Shown: piece after piece, positions 26,069 through 34,385 of the stretch
Layout: each line of letters starts with the position of its first letter
How positions within the stretch are numbered: position 1 is the first letter of the stretch
Source of the DNA: Paenibacillus sp. GP183
Lineage (GTDB): Bacteria > Bacillota > Bacilli > Paenibacillales > NBRC-103111
Direction of reading: 5' to 3'
Length of the DNA: 64,000 bases
NCBI RefSeq assembly: GCF_900104695.1
Contig: NZ_FNSW01000001.1
Coordinates: 2,728,001 to 2,792,000, forward strand
Notes under the pieces: generated by a model
Told to the model about the DNA's origin: nothing
The model's input: the letters and a program-made list of their open reading frames with translations, nothing else
Databases searched by the model: none
Made by a program: the position numbers and the translations under genes

Positions 26069-26941
26069 ATGAAAAAAGTAGCGATTTCAATTTTACTCAC
26101 AGCTGCGCTCTTAACGGCATGCGGAAAATCAGGATCTATGGATCATTCCATGCACGGCGGAACGTCAGGAACAACGAATGCTCCCTCACCAAGCGCGTCT
26201 GCGGGAATGGATCATAGTGGTATGGCACAACAAGCAAGTTCCACACAAGCAGGAAATGTCCAAGCCCAATTTAAGCTTTCTGGTGATATGGCGATGCCGA
26301 ACCAAGATACAACGATTTCGATTAAAATCCAGGACAAAGACGGCAAACCGATTGATAAATTTGATACGGTACATGAAAAACAAATGCACTTTATCATAGT
26401 CAGCAAGGATTTGTCTTTCTTTAACCACATTCACCCTGATTATAAAGGAAACGGCGAGTTTACCGTTACCACACAATTTCCCACAGCTGGTGAGTTCAAG
26501 GTGATTGCCGATATCACTCCAACGGGTATGGGAGCTATGAGTAAAAGCCAGTGGATGACGGTTCAAGGAGCATCACCTGCTCAAAAATCAATTGAACCTG
26601 AAACTACATTAACTAAAGTGGTAGACGGCAAGGAAGTGACGCTTTCATTTGATCACCTTATGGCGGGTATGGAACTGAACTTGAACTTCAATATTAAAGA
26701 CGCTGCATCGAAGCAGCCTGTAACGGACCTTCAGCCTTATCTGGGAGCAGTTGGACATGTCGTGATCTTAACCCAAGATGCAGAAAATTATTTGCACGTA
26801 CATCCAACAGTTGAAAAGGCGACAGGACCGGATGCCAAATTTATGGCAACGTTCCCGCATAGCGGCGTATATAAGATATGGGGACAATTCCAGCAAAACG
26901 GTAAAGTATTTACAGTACCGTACGTTGTAAAAGTGCCCTAA
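26069..26941 (+). CDS. Met/His-rich lipoprotein with two FixH/YtkA-like domains
   Basis: 290 residues. The lipobox is LLTAC (Cys18). The mature N-terminus is rich in metal-ligand residues: MDHSMHGG and MDHSGMAQQ. Two similar beta-sandwich domains follow: about 65-165 (MHFIIVSKDLSFFNHIHPD, FPTAGEFKVIADI) and about 180-290 (GHVVILTQDAENYLHVHP, FPHSGVYKIWGQF). The repeated HxHP motifs and Met/His head fit copper or other metal handling at the outer membrane face, but this is inference. CAGGAGGAAATC precedes the ATG. A terminator follows. Confidence 0.75.
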   Translation: MKKVAISILLTAALLTACGKSGSMDHSMHGGTSGTTNAPSPSASAGMDHSGMAQQASSTQAGNVQAQFKLSGDMAMPNQDTTISIKIQDKDGKPIDKFDTVHEKQMHFIIVSKDLSFFNHIHPDYKGNGEFTVTTQFPTAGEFKVIADITPTGMGAMSKSQWMTVQGASPAQKSIEPETTLTKVVDGKEVTLSFDHLMAGMELNLNFNIKDAASKQPVTDLQPYLGAVGHVVILTQDAENYLHVHPTVEKATGPDAKFMATFPHSGVYKIWGQFQQNGKVFTVPYVVKVP

Positions 26942-27092
26942 GTAATTAAATCACAATGGCACTGGTGCTCATCACGAAGGAAGCATTTACCTCTAGCACG
27001 CTGCACAAAAGAATTGGGGGGAAATAATGACTTTGGAGTCATTAAACCTGAGCTTAACCTTATTAAATAAACGTCAGAGCCCCAAGGGGGCG

Positions 27093-27115
27093 AGCCCAGC
27101 TGGGCTTTTATTTTA
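27093..27115 (+). terminator. Terminator of the lipoprotein gene
   Basis: AGCCCAGCTGGGCT is a perfect palindrome followed by TTTATTTT; an adjacent CCCC/GGGG stem lies just upstream. Confidence 0.8.
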
Positions 27116-27182
27116 CATATATATTTACCCCAATTGGAAGAAAACCAACAATTCATGCTTTTTTTCATGACAGAAGTTCAGC

Positions 27183-28106
27183 TCATGGTTGGTTTATGGC
27201 TTGTCCTTGATCAGCAATTTTCCGCCATGCGGCGCCATTATCGGTGGAAAGATACACGTCCTTTTTTGCCGTGGCGATCGCCATTTCTTTCGGATTGACC
27301 GGGCTTCCAGAAACGTACGCAATCACGTCTCCAGTTTTTACTGGCGTTTTGACGGTGACCGATCGTCTGGTTTCCAAATTGATATTCACCAATTCGGCTT
27401 TGGCGGTACCGATCATCAGATCCCCGTTATCCGTAAAAGCTAATGTGGAAACCGGCTGCTCCGTATAGACTGCGGCAAAATTTTGGCCGTTATCCTTTGA
27501 AAAATACGCCCCGGATTCCGTACCAATAGCAACAATTGCATCCTGTGTCGGATGTACAGCTAACGCCGTAATCTGCCCTGAAAGACCGGTCATTTGCCCG
27601 CTAACCCAGGATTTGCCCTCATCTCGACTGTAGAACAATCCCGCCTGCTTCATTTTCGAATTCGGTTCTGAATTAAGCACATATAGGGAATGAGTACGGT
27701 AACCCACGCTCATGCCATGAAGGTCCACTTCGCCCTCCAAAGCCAGAACGGTGATTGATTTCCCTTCATCCGTGCTTTTAATGAGGCCCAAGGGATTTTT
27801 GTATTTGGAACCCGCCGCAGGATGACCGCTGCTATAGAATCCGTTGTCTGCCACGGAGAAACCCATGTAATCATGCTTCTCCCCCGGGGCGTCGCTCCAC
27901 TTGCCATCGCCATATACTTTGATCCCGTTATGTATCGGTATAAGAAGACGCTTCCCATCGCTGGAGTACCCCAAGCCGTGAATGTGCATAAAAGCAGTTT
28001 CCCCCGCATTATGGGACCCATGTTGATCATTAGACGTTTTCTTAGAACATGCGGTGAATGCTATTGCAATTACGATGGCCATAGCTAGTGTGATGACTTT
28101 TTTCAA
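27183..28106 (-). CDS. BNR-repeat lipoprotein (F510_1955 glycosylhydrolase-like)
   Basis: 307 residues. Lipobox AFTAC gives lipidation near Cys20, followed by a His-rich stretch (DQHGSHNAGETAFMHIHGLGY). The rest is a beta-propeller with Asp-box repeats such as STDEGKS, SRDEGKSW, SKDNGQNF and STDNGAAW. This matches a Bacillales family of BNR lipoproteins often found beside metal or stress genes; enzymatic activity is unproven. It lies 71 bp after the kinase gene of a two-component system on the same strand and is probably in its operon. Confidence 0.78.
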   Translation of the reverse strand: MKKVITLAMAIVIAIAFTACSKKTSNDQHGSHNAGETAFMHIHGLGYSSDGKRLLIPIHNGIKVYGDGKWSDAPGEKHDYMGFSVADNGFYSSGHPAAGSKYKNPLGLIKSTDEGKSITVLALEGEVDLHGMSVGYRTHSLYVLNSEPNSKMKQAGLFYSRDEGKSWVSGQMTGLSGQITALAVHPTQDAIVAIGTESGAYFSKDNGQNFAAVYTEQPVSTLAFTDNGDLMIGTAKAELVNINLETRRSVTVKTPVKTGDVIAYVSGSPVNPKEMAIATAKKDVYLSTDNGAAWRKIADQGQAINQP

Positions 28107-28177
28107 GAAATCGCTCCCCTTTCAAAATAAATAGATCACCATAAGTATAATCATTACTTTTGAAAATCCTGTGTAGA

Positions 28178-29248
28178 TTATATAGACAGTCGAATATAGA
28201 ACGTAGTCCCTTGTTTGCCGCTTTCAGCCCAAACATGCCCGCTGTGAGCATTCACCAGCCTCTTTACAATGGTTAATCCCAAGCCACTGCCCCCGGTTCT
28301 CCGATTTCGTGACTTGTCCGCCCGGTAAAACCGCTCAAATATAAAGGGTAAATCTTCTGGTACAATGCCGCTGCCCGAATCCTGAATGGTCATGAGCACG
28401 TCTTGCTGTTCCTCTAATACTTCAATTCGCACGTTTCCATTTTCCGGAGTGAATTTAAGGGCATTGGTAAGCAGATTGACCAAAATCTGAATCATGCGAT
28501 TACGGTCTGCAAAAATCCGGATGTTCGGACTGCAGCTAAACGAAAGATCCACCTTCTTTTCATGAAAAGCCGCAGAAACGAGGTCCACCCCTTGTTCAAT
28601 CATCGATTTCAGCGGCTCTTCATTACGCTCCAATTGAAATGCCGGTGATTCCATGTGGGTCAAGTCTTCCAGCTCGACTACCATTTTCGTGAGGCGTTCA
28701 ATTTCTTCGTAACAGGAATGGATACGTTCCGGAGTGGGTTCCCAAATGCCATCTTCAAATGCCCGCATATGGCTTTTCAAAGTGGTCAGCGGCGTTCGAA
28801 GTTCATGAGCGATGTCTTCGGTCATCGTTACCCGAAGCTGCTCTTGTTTATGCAGCTGCTTGGCCAGTTCATTTAACGAATTGCCTAATTCCGCAAGCTC
28901 GTTTTTACCTTCGATCTTCACCCTGGCGTCCAATTGGCCGTCTGACATCCGTTCCGCGGCCTGTTTCATGTCCACAAGCGGCTTGGAAATACGATTGGCG
29001 ACATAAAAACCGATTAGGACCGCAAGGATGATGGAACCGGCGAACGTCCATATGATCGATTGAATGAGTGCCTGCTCCAAATGGTAATTCAATTGGGAAA
29101 CATCATGGTTCATGCCTGCTGCCTGGTCATGAAACAAGGAAATATGGTAATGCGTCGCCAAAATGACGCTTACCGTCGATATCAATAAGATGCATGTCGA
29201 TATGCCGATGATGATGAATGCCAGGCGCGTGTGCAATCGTTTATTCAT
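28178..29248 (-). CDS. Sensor histidine kinase with HAMP domain (BaeS-like)
   Basis: 356 residues. Membrane helices at about 10-32 and 65-85 flank a short external loop containing HDQAAGMNHD. The HAMP domain is NRISKPLVDMKQAAERMSDG. DHp box EDIAHELRTPLTTLKSH carries the phospho-acceptor His. The ATPase has NLLTNALKFTPENG, DSGSGI and GGSGLGLTIVKRLV. Start overlaps the regulator stop by 4 bp (ATGA). The short sensor loop suggests detection of a membrane or small-ligand signal. Confidence 0.93.
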   Translation of the reverse strand: MNKRLHTRLAFIIIGISTCILLISTVSVILATHYHISLFHDQAAGMNHDVSQLNYHLEQALIQSIIWTFAGSIILAVLIGFYVANRISKPLVDMKQAAERMSDGQLDARVKIEGKNELAELGNSLNELAKQLHKQEQLRVTMTEDIAHELRTPLTTLKSHMRAFEDGIWEPTPERIHSCYEEIERLTKMVVELEDLTHMESPAFQLERNEEPLKSMIEQGVDLVSAAFHEKKVDLSFSCSPNIRIFADRNRMIQILVNLLTNALKFTPENGNVRIEVLEEQQDVLMTIQDSGSGIVPEDLPFIFERFYRADKSRNRRTGGSGLGLTIVKRLVNAHSGHVWAESGKQGTTFYIRLSI

Positions 29249-29937
29249 TTCACAACACCTGTAAAGCGATAACCGGAACCGTATACAGTGACGATATACT
29301 GCGGCTTCTTGGGGTCCAACTCAATTTTGTGACGGATGTTTTTAATATGCTGGTCGATCGTCCGAATATCGCCATCAAATTCATAACCCATCACCTTATC
29401 CACCAATTCCTCACGCGAAAAATGCCGCTGCGGGTATTTCGCTAAAGCCAGGAGCAGCTTATATTCACTCGGTGTTAAACTGATCGGTTCTCCATGACTG
29501 AACACCGTATGCTTGAGCGAATCGATTTCCAGATGGCCCTGATTAAATGTTAAACGGTCGGCCAGCAAATGATTGTCATCCGTTCGGCGCAGGATAGCCC
29601 TGACCCTGGCCACGACCTCACGCGGATCAAAGGGCTTGGTCAAATAATCATCAGCACCAATGGACAAACCTTTGATTCGATTGTTATCCGACGCCTTGGC
29701 AGTAAGCATGAGAATCGGAACCGAATTGAATTGACGAATGGTTTGGCATACCAGTTCCCCATCCATGTCCGGAAGCATGAGATCCAGAATAACGAGATCG
29801 ATCGATTGGTTTTGCAGCGAATGCAAAGCCTCATTTCCTGCAGCCGCTTCTAATACCCGAAATCCTTCTTTCATTAGATACGATGTGACGACATCGCGAA
29901 TTTTCTCTTCATCATCCACCACTAAAATCGTTTTCAT
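29245..29937 (-). CDS. OmpR-family response regulator
   Basis: 230 residues from ATG 29937 (MKTILVVDDEEKIRD), chosen over a longer frame because homology begins here and GGGGGAGG lies upstream. Receiver with DDE, phospho-acceptor in LVILDLMLPDMDG, LMLTAKAS and TKPFDPREVVARV. Winged helix with ISLTPSEYKLLLALA, IDQHIKNIRHKI and VYGSGYRF. First gene of the regulator-kinase-BNR lipoprotein operon. The 302-bp region upstream to the next gene shows no coding sequence and no promoter I could defend. Confidence 0.92.
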   Translation of the reverse strand: MKTILVVDDEEKIRDVVTSYLMKEGFRVLEAAAGNEALHSLQNQSIDLVILDLMLPDMDGELVCQTIRQFNSVPILMLTAKASDNNRIKGLSIGADDYLTKPFDPREVVARVRAILRRTDDNHLLADRLTFNQGHLEIDSLKHTVFSHGEPISLTPSEYKLLLALAKYPQRHFSREELVDKVMGYEFDGDIRTIDQHIKNIRHKIELDPKKPQYIVTVYGSGYRFTGVVK

Positions 29938-30239
29938 AACGAATCCACGACCTCCCCCTCGTATTCTAATTTTAACTCTTGTCGAGGCTCCGAACAAATG
30001 ATGTGACGTATCATGGACAGCAAGCTCCTTGCGGATTTTTGACATCACACTCACAACGATTACCCTGCACTTGACTTCTTGTCCAATTGAAAAGATGGCT
30101 TCACATAGAATGGGGGGGGTAAATGACACTTCATATTTTTGTGGCCTAATAAATGACATTAGCCCAATTCTGGTGGGCAAGCATCACGATTTATTAGCGA
30201 AGCATACACTATCTAAATTTGAAATGGAGGTTTTTGAAA

Positions 30240-30644
30240 ATGGCTTACAGCCCTTACTCTTTCCCGTATGGTCAATACACCACTCAGTACCCAGGTCAGT
30301 ATTCTGGTCAGTATTCTGGTCAATATCCTGGTCAATATCCAACCCAATATCCAGGTCAATTCGGTCAGGTTTCGGGTCAGTATCCAGGTCAACTCGGTCA
30401 GTATCCGAGTCAATATCCAACCCAGTATCCAGGTCAATTCGGTCAGTTGCCGGGTCAGGTTTCGGGTCAGTATCCAGGTCAATTCGGTCAGTCAATGGGA
30501 CAGTATGGAGCGACACCCTTTTCGCAATACTACCCTGGGACTTACCCCCAAACAGGAACTCAAGGCGGTCAAACTCCATTCACCGGAACTCAAATGGGTC
30601 AAATGAATACACCACTCACCGGTACCGGAGAAGGTACAAGATAA
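30240..30644 (+). CDS. QYPGQ-repeat low-complexity protein
   Basis: 134 residues. After MAYSPYSFPYGQYTTQ the protein is about ten copies of a QYPGQ/QFGQ/QYSGQ pentapeptide-like repeat, then a Gly/Thr/Gln tail (TGTQGGQTPFTGTQMGQM). No signal peptide or membrane helix. Composition resembles spore-coat or sticky, phase-separating prion-like proteins rich in Gln, Tyr and Gly. ATG 30240 has AAATGGAGGTTTTTG at good spacing. Long frames on the other strand are shadows of the repeat. It is convergent with the thiazole cluster, without evidence of a shared role. Confidence 0.75.
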   Translation: MAYSPYSFPYGQYTTQYPGQYSGQYSGQYPGQYPTQYPGQFGQVSGQYPGQLGQYPSQYPTQYPGQFGQLPGQVSGQYPGQFGQSMGQYGATPFSQYYPGTYPQTGTQGGQTPFTGTQMGQMNTPLTGTGEGTR

Positions 30645-30759
30645 GCTTAATTTCTCACGTAAAGCCTTTAGAACAGAGCGCTTATTGCTTATTTAACACA
30701 TGGGACGTGCAATGGTATCTGATTGCTCCAAAGATCATATCCGTCACGTCCTTGTATAT

Positions 30760-32337
30760 TTAGCTGTGGAGGCCCGCCTCCAAACGAGGACGATGACGAT
30801 AAAGACCGATCGGGATTTGGATCAGGCTGGTTTCACCCTGCAGAGCCATTTTATAGATCTCATCACTATTACTCGCATTAAATCCGAGAAGAGGTCGCCC
30901 ACCCATCCCAGTGGCGCACGCTGCCAACAATAAGCGTTGGACGAGCATACCCGCTTCCATCTGCTGGATGCGGTATCCTCTGTATCCTAATGCTGTTTTG
31001 AAGAAATCCTTTTCCCCAGCCACATGCAGGCAGATCGGTACTTGGAACAAATTGATGTTGTCCAAGGACATTCCCTGCTGCAGCCGCAGCCGATGATCTC
31101 CAGGAAGTATCCGGCTCAGTGCATGATTTGCGCTGTCATAGCGGTAAGCGCCATTCGGAACATCTTCCACGTTATACAAACAGGCGTACACGGAGACGCG
31201 GGACCCAGATTTTTCATGCGGATTCTCCAAATCATTGCGATATGAAAAGGAAGCCAATGCCTCTTGCAAGAGAGCGGCCAATTGGGGTTGTGTTACCCTG
31301 CTCAAAACGAAATCTGTCTCCGGTGAATACCGTTTTCGGCAGATCGACGCCAAATCATACGACAATCGTTCCACATGGGGCATATATGCCAGCTGAATAT
31401 TGTTATGAATTTTTTGGGCCACGCCGATCTGTCGAAACGATTCTGATGAATCCATCATGGATGCTTCGTTCATCTTGATTATCATGGGGAAGTCTTTGAC
31501 TTTTCGGGATTTCTCGTAGCGATCATGTAGGACAGCTGGCAAATCCCGGCACAACTCCGCCGCCAAGACTTTCTTTGTTCTATCATTGTCAACAGCGAAC
31601 CTAGTGATCACAGGCTCCGTCGAAAGCGGAATCACCGCATATACGTTCTCCTCCTTATCAGACAGCCCAAGCAGATGATTAACAGCCCGATCAAGAAACT
31701 GGAAATACACCCTTGATGCGAAACCGAACCGTTTTGCCACTTCAAGCAATTGCCCGATCAGCACGCCAGTATCCAACCCTTGCAGACGATAAGCAAAGTT
31801 ATTATATTTAAAGAAGTTTTTCCAAAATACAGACGAAATAAAAACAGTGCCAAAACAAGCCGACAGGTCGCAGCGATTGCCAAGAGCCAGCTTCAGATAA
31901 GAATCAAAATCGCCTTCGCGAAGCAGTATCAAGCGATGGTGCGCGGCATCATAATGATAAACTCCTGCTGGAATATCCTTTGTCTTCAGATATACATATA
32001 CTTCATTAGGATATAAACCGCCGCCTGATGGAACAAACCTCCGGTACATTTGCAATGGGCCGGCCGATTGTCCCAAGTTGATCGAGGCAAGGTATGAATG
32101 GCTCAACTGAGTGAGCCCGAATACATACCAGAGAAAATGACCGATGCAGGTCAGATCGATTCTGGAAGGCAATTCCCTGCCTTCAAGCGTCAGCGATACT
32201 TCCGGGGATAGAGGAAAGGCTGGCAAACCGCGATAGAGCTTATATTTTAATGGCGCGTCTTCCCAATCCACCTCATCAGGCGGTCTGGACGCGTTGGTAT
32301 CTGCATGAAGATCGTGTAGAAAGGCTTCCAGACTCAT
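30760..32337 (-). CDS. SagB-type FMN-dependent azoline oxidase of the TOMM cluster
   Basis: 525 residues with two nitroreductase-like halves. The first has FVPSGGGLYPNEVYVYLK, IPAGVYHYDAAHH and GNRCDLSACFGTVFISS; the second has VSVYACLYNVEDVPNGAYRY and QMEAGMLVQRLLLAACATG. SagB/ThcOx enzymes use FMN to oxidise azolines to thiazoles or oxazoles. It is the last gene of the cluster, 104 bp after the YcaO gene, and the gap holds two covarying hairpins before its CTTAGGAGGAAG ribosome site. In the pathway it would finish the heterocycles made on the Cys-rich precursor at 36.5 kb. Confidence 0.9.
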   Translation of the reverse strand: MSLEAFLHDLHADTNASRPPDEVDWEDAPLKYKLYRGLPAFPLSPEVSLTLEGRELPSRIDLTCIGHFLWYVFGLTQLSHSYLASINLGQSAGPLQMYRRFVPSGGGLYPNEVYVYLKTKDIPAGVYHYDAAHHRLILLREGDFDSYLKLALGNRCDLSACFGTVFISSVFWKNFFKYNNFAYRLQGLDTGVLIGQLLEVAKRFGFASRVYFQFLDRAVNHLLGLSDKEENVYAVIPLSTEPVITRFAVDNDRTKKVLAAELCRDLPAVLHDRYEKSRKVKDFPMIIKMNEASMMDSSESFRQIGVAQKIHNNIQLAYMPHVERLSYDLASICRKRYSPETDFVLSRVTQPQLAALLQEALASFSYRNDLENPHEKSGSRVSVYACLYNVEDVPNGAYRYDSANHALSRILPGDHRLRLQQGMSLDNINLFQVPICLHVAGEKDFFKTALGYRGYRIQQMEAGMLVQRLLLAACATGMGGRPLLGFNASNSDEIYKMALQGETSLIQIPIGLYRHRPRLEAGLHS

Positions 32338-32353
32338 CCTTCTTCCTCCTAAG

Positions 32354-32428
32354 AGTTTTGCTTTAGTAAAACTGACTTCGTAAGCACCCGCTAAGACGTT
32401 TCGAAAAGAAACGTGGCTTCGTATGCAT
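32354..32428 (-). repeat. Tandem intercistronic hairpin repeat (copies A and D) before sagB-type gene
   Basis: Copy A is 32354-32387 (AGTTTTGC/GTAAAACT stem, then CTTCGTAAGCA). Copy D is 32396-32428 (ACGTTTC/GAAACGT stem, then CTTCGTATGCA). Seen from the gene strand, each is TGC-A/TTACGAAG followed by a hairpin. Copy A ends 16 bp before the ATG, directly against the Shine-Dalgarno. The stem sequences differ while pairing is kept. Related copies lie at 36325 and 37968-38041. Confidence 0.8.
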
Positions 32429-32441
32429 CCGCTCAGGCGAC

Positions 32442-34385
32442 TTATGGAAACGGATGCGGATGCGAATTGAGCTGCTCCAGGAGCAATGGCCCCTTCGCAT
32501 ATCCGAGCTCCGCCGGTACCTGCAGTAGCCTCTCCAGCCCTGTTACACGGGTGAGGTGATGGCCGAATGATATCGGCAGCATTCCTGGAATCAACACCTT
32601 TACACAGTGCAGTCCGTTATTTGTCAATTCAGGGGTGGACTGGTCCACGACGATCACATCGAGTTTCAACTGGCGGAATATTTGAAGAATGCCCCTCAAG
32701 TCCTCGGTCAGATCCGGTTGTTTCAGTATCGGCTTGAATTCCTCCTCGAAGGTTCGCAGCGGCCGGTTTTCCTCCAGCAAAAATTGCAGCCGCTCCTCCG
32801 CTTGCGGCAAGCCGTACAGCATGGAATGGTCCTCCATTCCCCACACCAAGGATGGATCATGGAACATTTGCTCACATTTCTCACGGTTCGCTTCGAATTT
32901 CTCGTCAAGCGTCAGCATCATCCCCGACAATTCATGAACCGCGCTTTTCGCCGCCCGCACCGGATCCAAATGTGCTCCGGCCGCACAAATCAGATTCAAT
33001 CCCTTCGGCTTCCTGTTTTTCGCTAAAGCCCAAATGCTTGGGATTCCATTCTCCATCGTCGCATTATATAAAAACAGATCAAATCCCGCCACGGATTTCA
33101 ACCGGTTGACCATAAGCTCCAATTCCAGGTCGCCCGCGGAAAAAGGGTCAAGACGCGGAAGCGGCAGCTGCGCGTACCAGGTCAGCAGGAATGCATCCCG
33201 CTCCACCACTTCCATAATGCCGTAGAAAATAGCTTCCTCCAGGCTTCCACCTAATGCGCAGCCATTGGATGTTTCATAAATAAATCCTTGTCCGCAGCTA
33301 GAACTGTAATAGGCGAGTATTTGTGGAACCAGGATTGGACTATCTTGCAATAACGAATATCCCCAAACCCAATCGATTTGTTGGTCAGGATCAAAAGGTT
33401 TAAAAGGAAACCCCAGCCGCTCATACTGTTCCTTGGAATACAAGCCTACAGATACGGGATCTAGTGCTTGATCCGCCAAATTGCGGTAACTGTCGAGGAT
33501 CACCGTCCGTTTTCCACGAGGCGCCATGCCGCTGTATCTTTCCAAGCCTTCCATAATGGCAGTCAGCTCGCTTTCCGCATAGGAATGCGTTCGGCCTGCC
33601 GTTACCTCGTCCCGCTCAAACATCGGAAGGTTTACACTCACATCGGCAAAAGGCGACACAAAATCAACCATTTTTCCATTCAAGAAGCCGATCTTGTAAT
33701 CCAGATAGTCTTCGACCAGAAATTCCTTCAGTTCTTTCAGGGAACGGCTGCGGAAGCTGCTCTCGCTGATCTTCGGACTGGGCTGCAATGAAATCCGGGC
33801 CGCAGCCCGTGAATCGTCGGGCAAATAAGAGCAAACCGGACAAAGAGGATCCGGCAAAAAGAAGTGGCTAGTGCACTTCAGTGTCTTCATATCCATGAAG
33901 AACACCCGTTTCTCCGAACGGGGTCGATGGCCTTGCAGCACCTTCTGCGACTCAGCAACGAGAAGGTAAGTCATGTGTAATAAACCTGTTCGAGATGCCC
34001 ATGCATCGCACGTTATTCCCCCGTCCTCCGCCAAACGCTTCTGCAGCTTCCACATCTCCTTACGGTCGCGTCCGGCTAAGAGCCGCCTGGTGTCAGCGCA
34101 TTGAGAGCAACCCTGCTCATCCGGACTAACCAGCGGTCCGACTACGCCTTCGCCGAACGCAATGAAACCTCGCAGCCAGGGAATACCCTTTGATTTCATT
34201 ACCTTTTCCGCCTCAAGATGAACGGAAGGATACCAAGCGTCATCCAGCACCAAAGCCAAATCCGTCGTTTCCGGCACTTCTGTCTTGAAGTTGTCCAGAC
34301 GTATGATCTGGTAAAGATCTGCCAATTCTCGGCACACCAGATCAGACAGCAAGCCTTCTCCTACAACCGCCACGATTGCGCTCAT
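32442..34385 (-). CDS. TOMM cyclodehydratase: E1-like leader-binding domain fused to YcaO
   Basis: 647 residues. The N-terminal ~200 residues are an E1/ThiF-like partner domain with GVVGPLVSPDEQGCSQCADTR and zinc-ligand CPVC. From about 230 it is a YcaO domain: ESELTAIMEGLERYSG and EVVERDAFLLTWY hold the ATP/Mg site, and KSAVHELSGMM the later acidic site. The C-terminus ends HPHPFP, resembling the PxPxP tail needed for cyclodehydration. It converts Cys (or Ser/Thr) of the precursor to azolines using ATP. It starts inside the stop of the ThiF-like gene (ATGA overlap). Confidence 0.92.
   Translation of the reverse strand: MSAIVAVVGEGLLSDLVCRELADLYQIIRLDNFKTEVPETTDLALVLDDAWYPSVHLEAEKVMKSKGIPWLRGFIAFGEGVVGPLVSPDEQGCSQCADTRRLLAGRDRKEMWKLQKRLAEDGGITCDAWASRTGLLHMTYLLVAESQKVLQGHRPRSEKRVFFMDMKTLKCTSHFFLPDPLCPVCSYLPDDSRAAARISLQPSPKISESSFRSRSLKELKEFLVEDYLDYKIGFLNGKMVDFVSPFADVSVNLPMFERDEVTAGRTHSYAESELTAIMEGLERYSGMAPRGKRTVILDSYRNLADQALDPVSVGLYSKEQYERLGFPFKPFDPDQQIDWVWGYSLLQDSPILVPQILAYYSSSCGQGFIYETSNGCALGGSLEEAIFYGIMEVVERDAFLLTWYAQLPLPRLDPFSAGDLELELMVNRLKSVAGFDLFLYNATMENGIPSIWALAKNRKPKGLNLICAAGAHLDPVRAAKSAVHELSGMMLTLDEKFEANREKCEQMFHDPSLVWGMEDHSMLYGLPQAEERLQFLLEENRPLRTFEEEFKPILKQPDLTEDLRGILQIFRQLKLDVIVVDQSTPELTNNGLHCVKVLIPGMLPISFGHHLTRVTGLERLLQVPAELGYAKGPLLLEQLNSHPHPFP

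Noticed and set aside
30184-30579. Reverse-strand frames of Asp-Ile-Asp or Leu-Thr-Trp-Ile repeats
   Set aside because: They mirror the QYPGQ-repeat gene and lack ribosome binding sites.
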